DNA from: Bacteroidales bacterium GP4
Lineage (GTDB): Bacteria; Bacteroidota; Bacteroidia; Bacteroidales; Muribaculaceae
Assembly (NCBI GenBank): GCA_001701065.1
Contig: DAAL01000166.1
Location: 1 to 7,871 of the forward strand
Length of the DNA: 7,871 nucleotides
Reading direction: 5' to 3'
Part shown: piece after piece, positions 6,369-7,871 of the stretch
Layout: each line of letters begins with the position of its first letter
How positions within the stretch are numbered: the stretch's first letter is position 1
Position numbers and translations under genes: made by a program
The notes under the pieces: generated by a model
Told to the model about the DNA's origin: nothing
Database searches by the model: none
The model's input: only the letters and a program-made list of their open reading frames with translations

Positions 6369-7259
6369 ATGAATGAAAATCATAAATCGGGATTTGTCAA
6401 TATCGTAGGCAATCCCAATGTGGGTAAATCCACTTTGATGAATGACCTCGTGGGCGAACGCATAAGCATCATCACCTCCAAGGCTCAGACCACGCGCCAC
6501 CGTATAACCGGAATTGTCAACACTGACGATTACCAAATAGTGTTTTCCGACACCCCCGGCGTGCTGAAGCCCAACTACAAGATGCAGGAGGCTATGCGCG
6601 GCTTCTCGGAGGAGGCGTTGACCGATGCCGACGTGCTTATCTATGTGACTGACGTTGTGGAGGATCCCACCAAGAACTCTGACTTCCTGTCGAAGGTGGC
6701 TAAGGAGAAAGTGCCTGTGCTGCTGGTAATCAACAAAATCGACTTGCTTAAAGGTAATGAGGAACTTGAGGCGATTGTGGGCAAATGGAAGGACTTGCTG
6801 CCCAATGCCGAGGTTTTCCCCACATCGGCGAAGCTCGGATTTAATGTGGACTCCCTCATGAACCGTATTGTGGAACTTCTTCCCGTGGCTCCGCCTTATT
6901 TCGGCAAAGACGCGTTGACCGACAAGCCCGCGCGCTTCTTCGTGACCGAGATAATCCGCGAGAAGCTGTTGATGAATCTTGACAAGGAAGTTCCTTATTC
7001 GGTGGAAGTCGTTGTGGAGAAATTTGAAGAGAAAGAGGACAGCATCCACATCATGACTGTAATCTATGTGGAACGCGACTCGCAGAAGGGCATTATTATA
7101 GGTAAAGGCGGCTCGATGCTTAAGCGTGTCGGGACCGAGGCGCGCAAGGACATCGAAAAGTTCTTTGACAAGCACGTGTATCTCGAATTGTTTGTCAAGG
7201 TCGAGAAGGATTGGCGCAACCGTGAGAACAAGCTCCGCAGCTTCGGCTACATCGAATAA
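6369..7259 (+). CDS. era: GTPase Era, 16S rRNA-binding ribosome assembly factor
   Basis: Era binds the 3' end of 16S rRNA during 30S subunit maturation and couples this to GTP hydrolysis; in most bacteria it is essential. The 296-aa length is typical. The G domain comes first: G1 GNPNVGKST (14-22), the switch I threonines T41-T42 (AQTTRHRI), G3 DTPG (61-64), G4 NKID (122-125) and G5 SAK (153-155). The C-terminal KH RNA-binding domain (about 195-290) contains GIIIGKGGSMLKRVG (241-255), whose GKGG is the GxxG loop that contacts RNA. The ATG at 6369 places the G1 loop at the normal distance from the N-terminus. It has its own promoter candidates and a strong terminator 22 bases after the stop, so it looks monocistronic rather than part of an rnc-era operon. 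Confidence 0.97.
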   Translation: MNENHKSGFVNIVGNPNVGKSTLMNDLVGERISIITSKAQTTRHRITGIVNTDDYQIVFSDTPGVLKPNYKMQEAMRGFSEEALTDADVLIYVTDVVEDPTKNSDFLSKVAKEKVPVLLVINKIDLLKGNEELEAIVGKWKDLLPNAEVFPTSAKLGFNVDSLMNRIVELLPVAPPYFGKDALTDKPARFFVTEIIREKLLMNLDKEVPYSVEVVVEKFEEKEDSIHIMTVIYVERDSQKGIIIGKGGSMLKRVGTEARKDIEKFFDKHVYLELFVKVEKDWRNRENKLRSFGYIE

Positions 7260-7281
7260 AATAATTCCATCTCCCCACCAT

Positions 7282-7312
7282 AAAAGTGACCGGCATCCCC
7301 GGTCACTTTTTT
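7282..7312 (+). terminator. Intrinsic terminator after era
   Basis: A 12-bp perfect stem, AAAAGTGACCGG against CCGGTCACTTTT, with a five-base loop (CATCC), ends in six T. It lies just after the era stop and ends the era transcript. The mirrored A-run gives four T on the minus strand, so it may also stop weak antisense transcription. Confidence 0.9.
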
Positions 7313-7368
7313 GTATAATGCTGATGATGATTCCATTGCGTTTCCTCCCATTTTGGCTCAAAATTGCG

Positions 7369-7376
7369 TAGCTTTG
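7369..7376 (+). promoter_or_regulatory. Candidate -7 box upstream of the small membrane protein
   Basis: TAGCTTTG matches TAnnTTTG fully. It is 161 bases before the ATG at 7538 and downstream of the era terminator, so if it is used the leader would be long. No proper -33 element is visible. It competes with the box at 7441. Confidence 0.35.
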
Positions 7377-7420
7377 GTTAAATAAGGTTAAAAATAAGGA
7401 TTTTGGGAGGGGTGAAGGTG

Positions 7421-7448
7421 TTGATTGATTGGATTTTGTGTAAATTTG
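7421..7448 (+). promoter_or_regulatory. Candidate promoter nearer the small membrane protein
   Basis: TTG at 7421-7423 is followed 17 bases later by TAAATTTG (7441-7448), a full -7 match. The spacer is a little shorter than the usual 19-21. A start near 7453 would leave a leader of about 85 nt. I see no further structure of note between here and 7537. Confidence 0.35.
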
Positions 7449-7537
7449 AGAGAGCAATCATCAGGTATTTGCCGCAGTAAGGGGCTGTGCCGTGGTTGCG
7501 ACCATGAAATTCAAGTAAAATTAAATGCCTTAAAGTT

Positions 7538-7726
7538 ATGATGCCTGTTAAACTATGCCATGATTTACTATGGGTTTTAATATTTGTCGTTTTGATAGTC
7601 GTTGTTTACGTCAGTCACAGCAACGGACATGACATAATGACGTTCTGGTGGATAATGATTACTTGCGGAGCGCTTGTGACGTGGGCACTTTGGCGTATAA
7701 GCCATATGAGCGAGAGCGAGAAATAG
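7538..7726 (+). CDS. Small two-helix membrane protein, function unknown
   Basis: I do not recognise this 62-aa protein. It has two hydrophobic segments, about 9-25 (DLLWVLIFVVLIVVVYV) and 34-53 (tryptophan-rich, MTFWWIMITCGALVTWALW). They are joined by a short polar loop (SHSNGHD) and followed by a charged tail (RISHMSESEK), the layout of an inner-membrane helical hairpin. There are two consecutive ATG codons (7538 and 7541) and either could be the start. It lies alone between the era terminator and the promoter of the phosphatase gene, on the same strand as both. The clear membrane pattern makes it more likely real than a chance ORF, but there is no second line of evidence. Confidence 0.6.
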   Translation: MMPVKLCHDLLWVLIFVVLIVVVYVSHSNGHDIMTFWWIMITCGALVTWALWRISHMSESEK

Positions 7727-7734
7727 ACCTCGGC

Positions 7735-7765
7735 TTGTGTCCTCCGAGAAAATTCGGTAACTTTG
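7735..7765 (+). promoter_or_regulatory. Promoter for the tyrosine phosphatase gene
   Basis: TTG (7735-7737), a 20-base spacer and TAACTTTG (7758-7765) form the best-spaced Bacteroidota promoter in the window, placing the start at about 7770 and leaving a leader of about 18 bases before the ATG at 7788. The -33 element lies just after the stop of the small membrane protein gene. Confidence 0.65.
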
Positions 7766-7787
7766 CATTGACAAATAGCTAAATAAG

Positions 7788-7871
7788 ATGAAAGGAATCG
7801 ATTTTCTAAAGGGCAAGGATAAAATAAGAATACTTTTTGTGTGTCTTGGCAACATATGCCGTTCACCGGCA
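7788..7871 (+). CDS. Low-molecular-weight protein tyrosine phosphatase (N-terminal part, cut by window end)
   Basis: Only 28 codons are present. They contain the complete signature of the family: ILFVCLGNICRSPA, with the CX5R phosphate-binding loop C19-LGNIC-R25, where C19 is the nucleophile that forms the phosphocysteine and R25 binds the phosphate. In the family the loop sits very near the N-terminus, as here, after a short extension and the first beta strand. Typical members are about 150-160 aa, so roughly 80% of the gene lies beyond the window; the general-acid Asp is not visible. It has its own promoter 18 bases upstream. The substrate could be a protein phosphotyrosine, for example a capsule-export kinase, but nothing here shows that. 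Confidence 0.9.
   Translation, partial: MKGIDFLKGKDKIRILFVCLGNICRSPA

Noticed and set aside
6363..7457. 364-codon minus-strand ORF covering all of era
   Set aside because: It is the exact antisense of a full-length Era with all GTPase and KH motifs. The translation is a low-complexity His/Leu/Val-rich product with no domain, as expected from an antisense frame of a GC-rich gene.
1..7871. CRISPR array, insertion sequence, tRNA or rRNA genes
   Set aside because: No spaced direct repeats, transposase frames, terminal inverted repeats, cloverleaf or rRNA core sequences were seen on either strand.

Overview
The window reads as a chromosomal segment of a Bacteroidales bacterium, probably Muribaculaceae-like or Bacteroides-like. 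The evidence is the Bacteroidota -7 promoter box (TAnnTTTG) in front of most genes, the general lack of Shine-Dalgarno sequences at start codons, and the sequence character of MutS and Era. The genus is an inference. The core genes are fairly GC-rich at third codon positions. The first ~780 bases are visibly more AT-rich and look like accessory DNA.

Layout, left to right. (1) 1-126: an open frame running in from outside the window, possibly the end of a small helix-turn-helix-like protein, then a promoter. (2) 127-775: a complete MntA/HepT (nucleotidyltransferase/DUF86) type VII toxin-antitoxin pair, with both diagnostic motifs intact and the genes overlapping by 17 bases. (3) 787-3414, minus strand: mutS, converging on hepT with only 11 bases between the stops. 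(4) 3415-3860: a 446-base gap holding the mutS promoter, a strong minus-strand terminator, and a candidate structured RNA of about 240 nt with its own -7 box. (5) 3861-6021, minus strand: an OmpR-type response regulator followed by its HAMP-containing histidine kinase, overlapping by 23 bases. (6) 6022-6368: a 347-base divergent gap with a second small-RNA candidate, made of a promoter, a conserved-looking leader and an 18-bp hairpin, followed by the era promoter. (7) 6369-7259: era, closed by a strong terminator. (8) 7538-7726: a 62-aa two-helix membrane protein of unknown function. (9) 7788 to the end: the first 28 codons of a low-molecular-weight protein tyrosine phosphatase.

Functionally this is mostly housekeeping (mismatch repair, ribosome assembly GTPase, envelope signalling) with one defence or stress-type toxin-antitoxin module inserted at the edge. 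I see no elaborate new multi-gene system. The most interesting material is in the two larger gaps: the candidate RNA genes at 3533-3770 and 6161-6233. Promoter calls rest on the short TAnnTTTG box and are individually tentative. Only the one before the phosphatase also has a well-spaced TTG -33 element.
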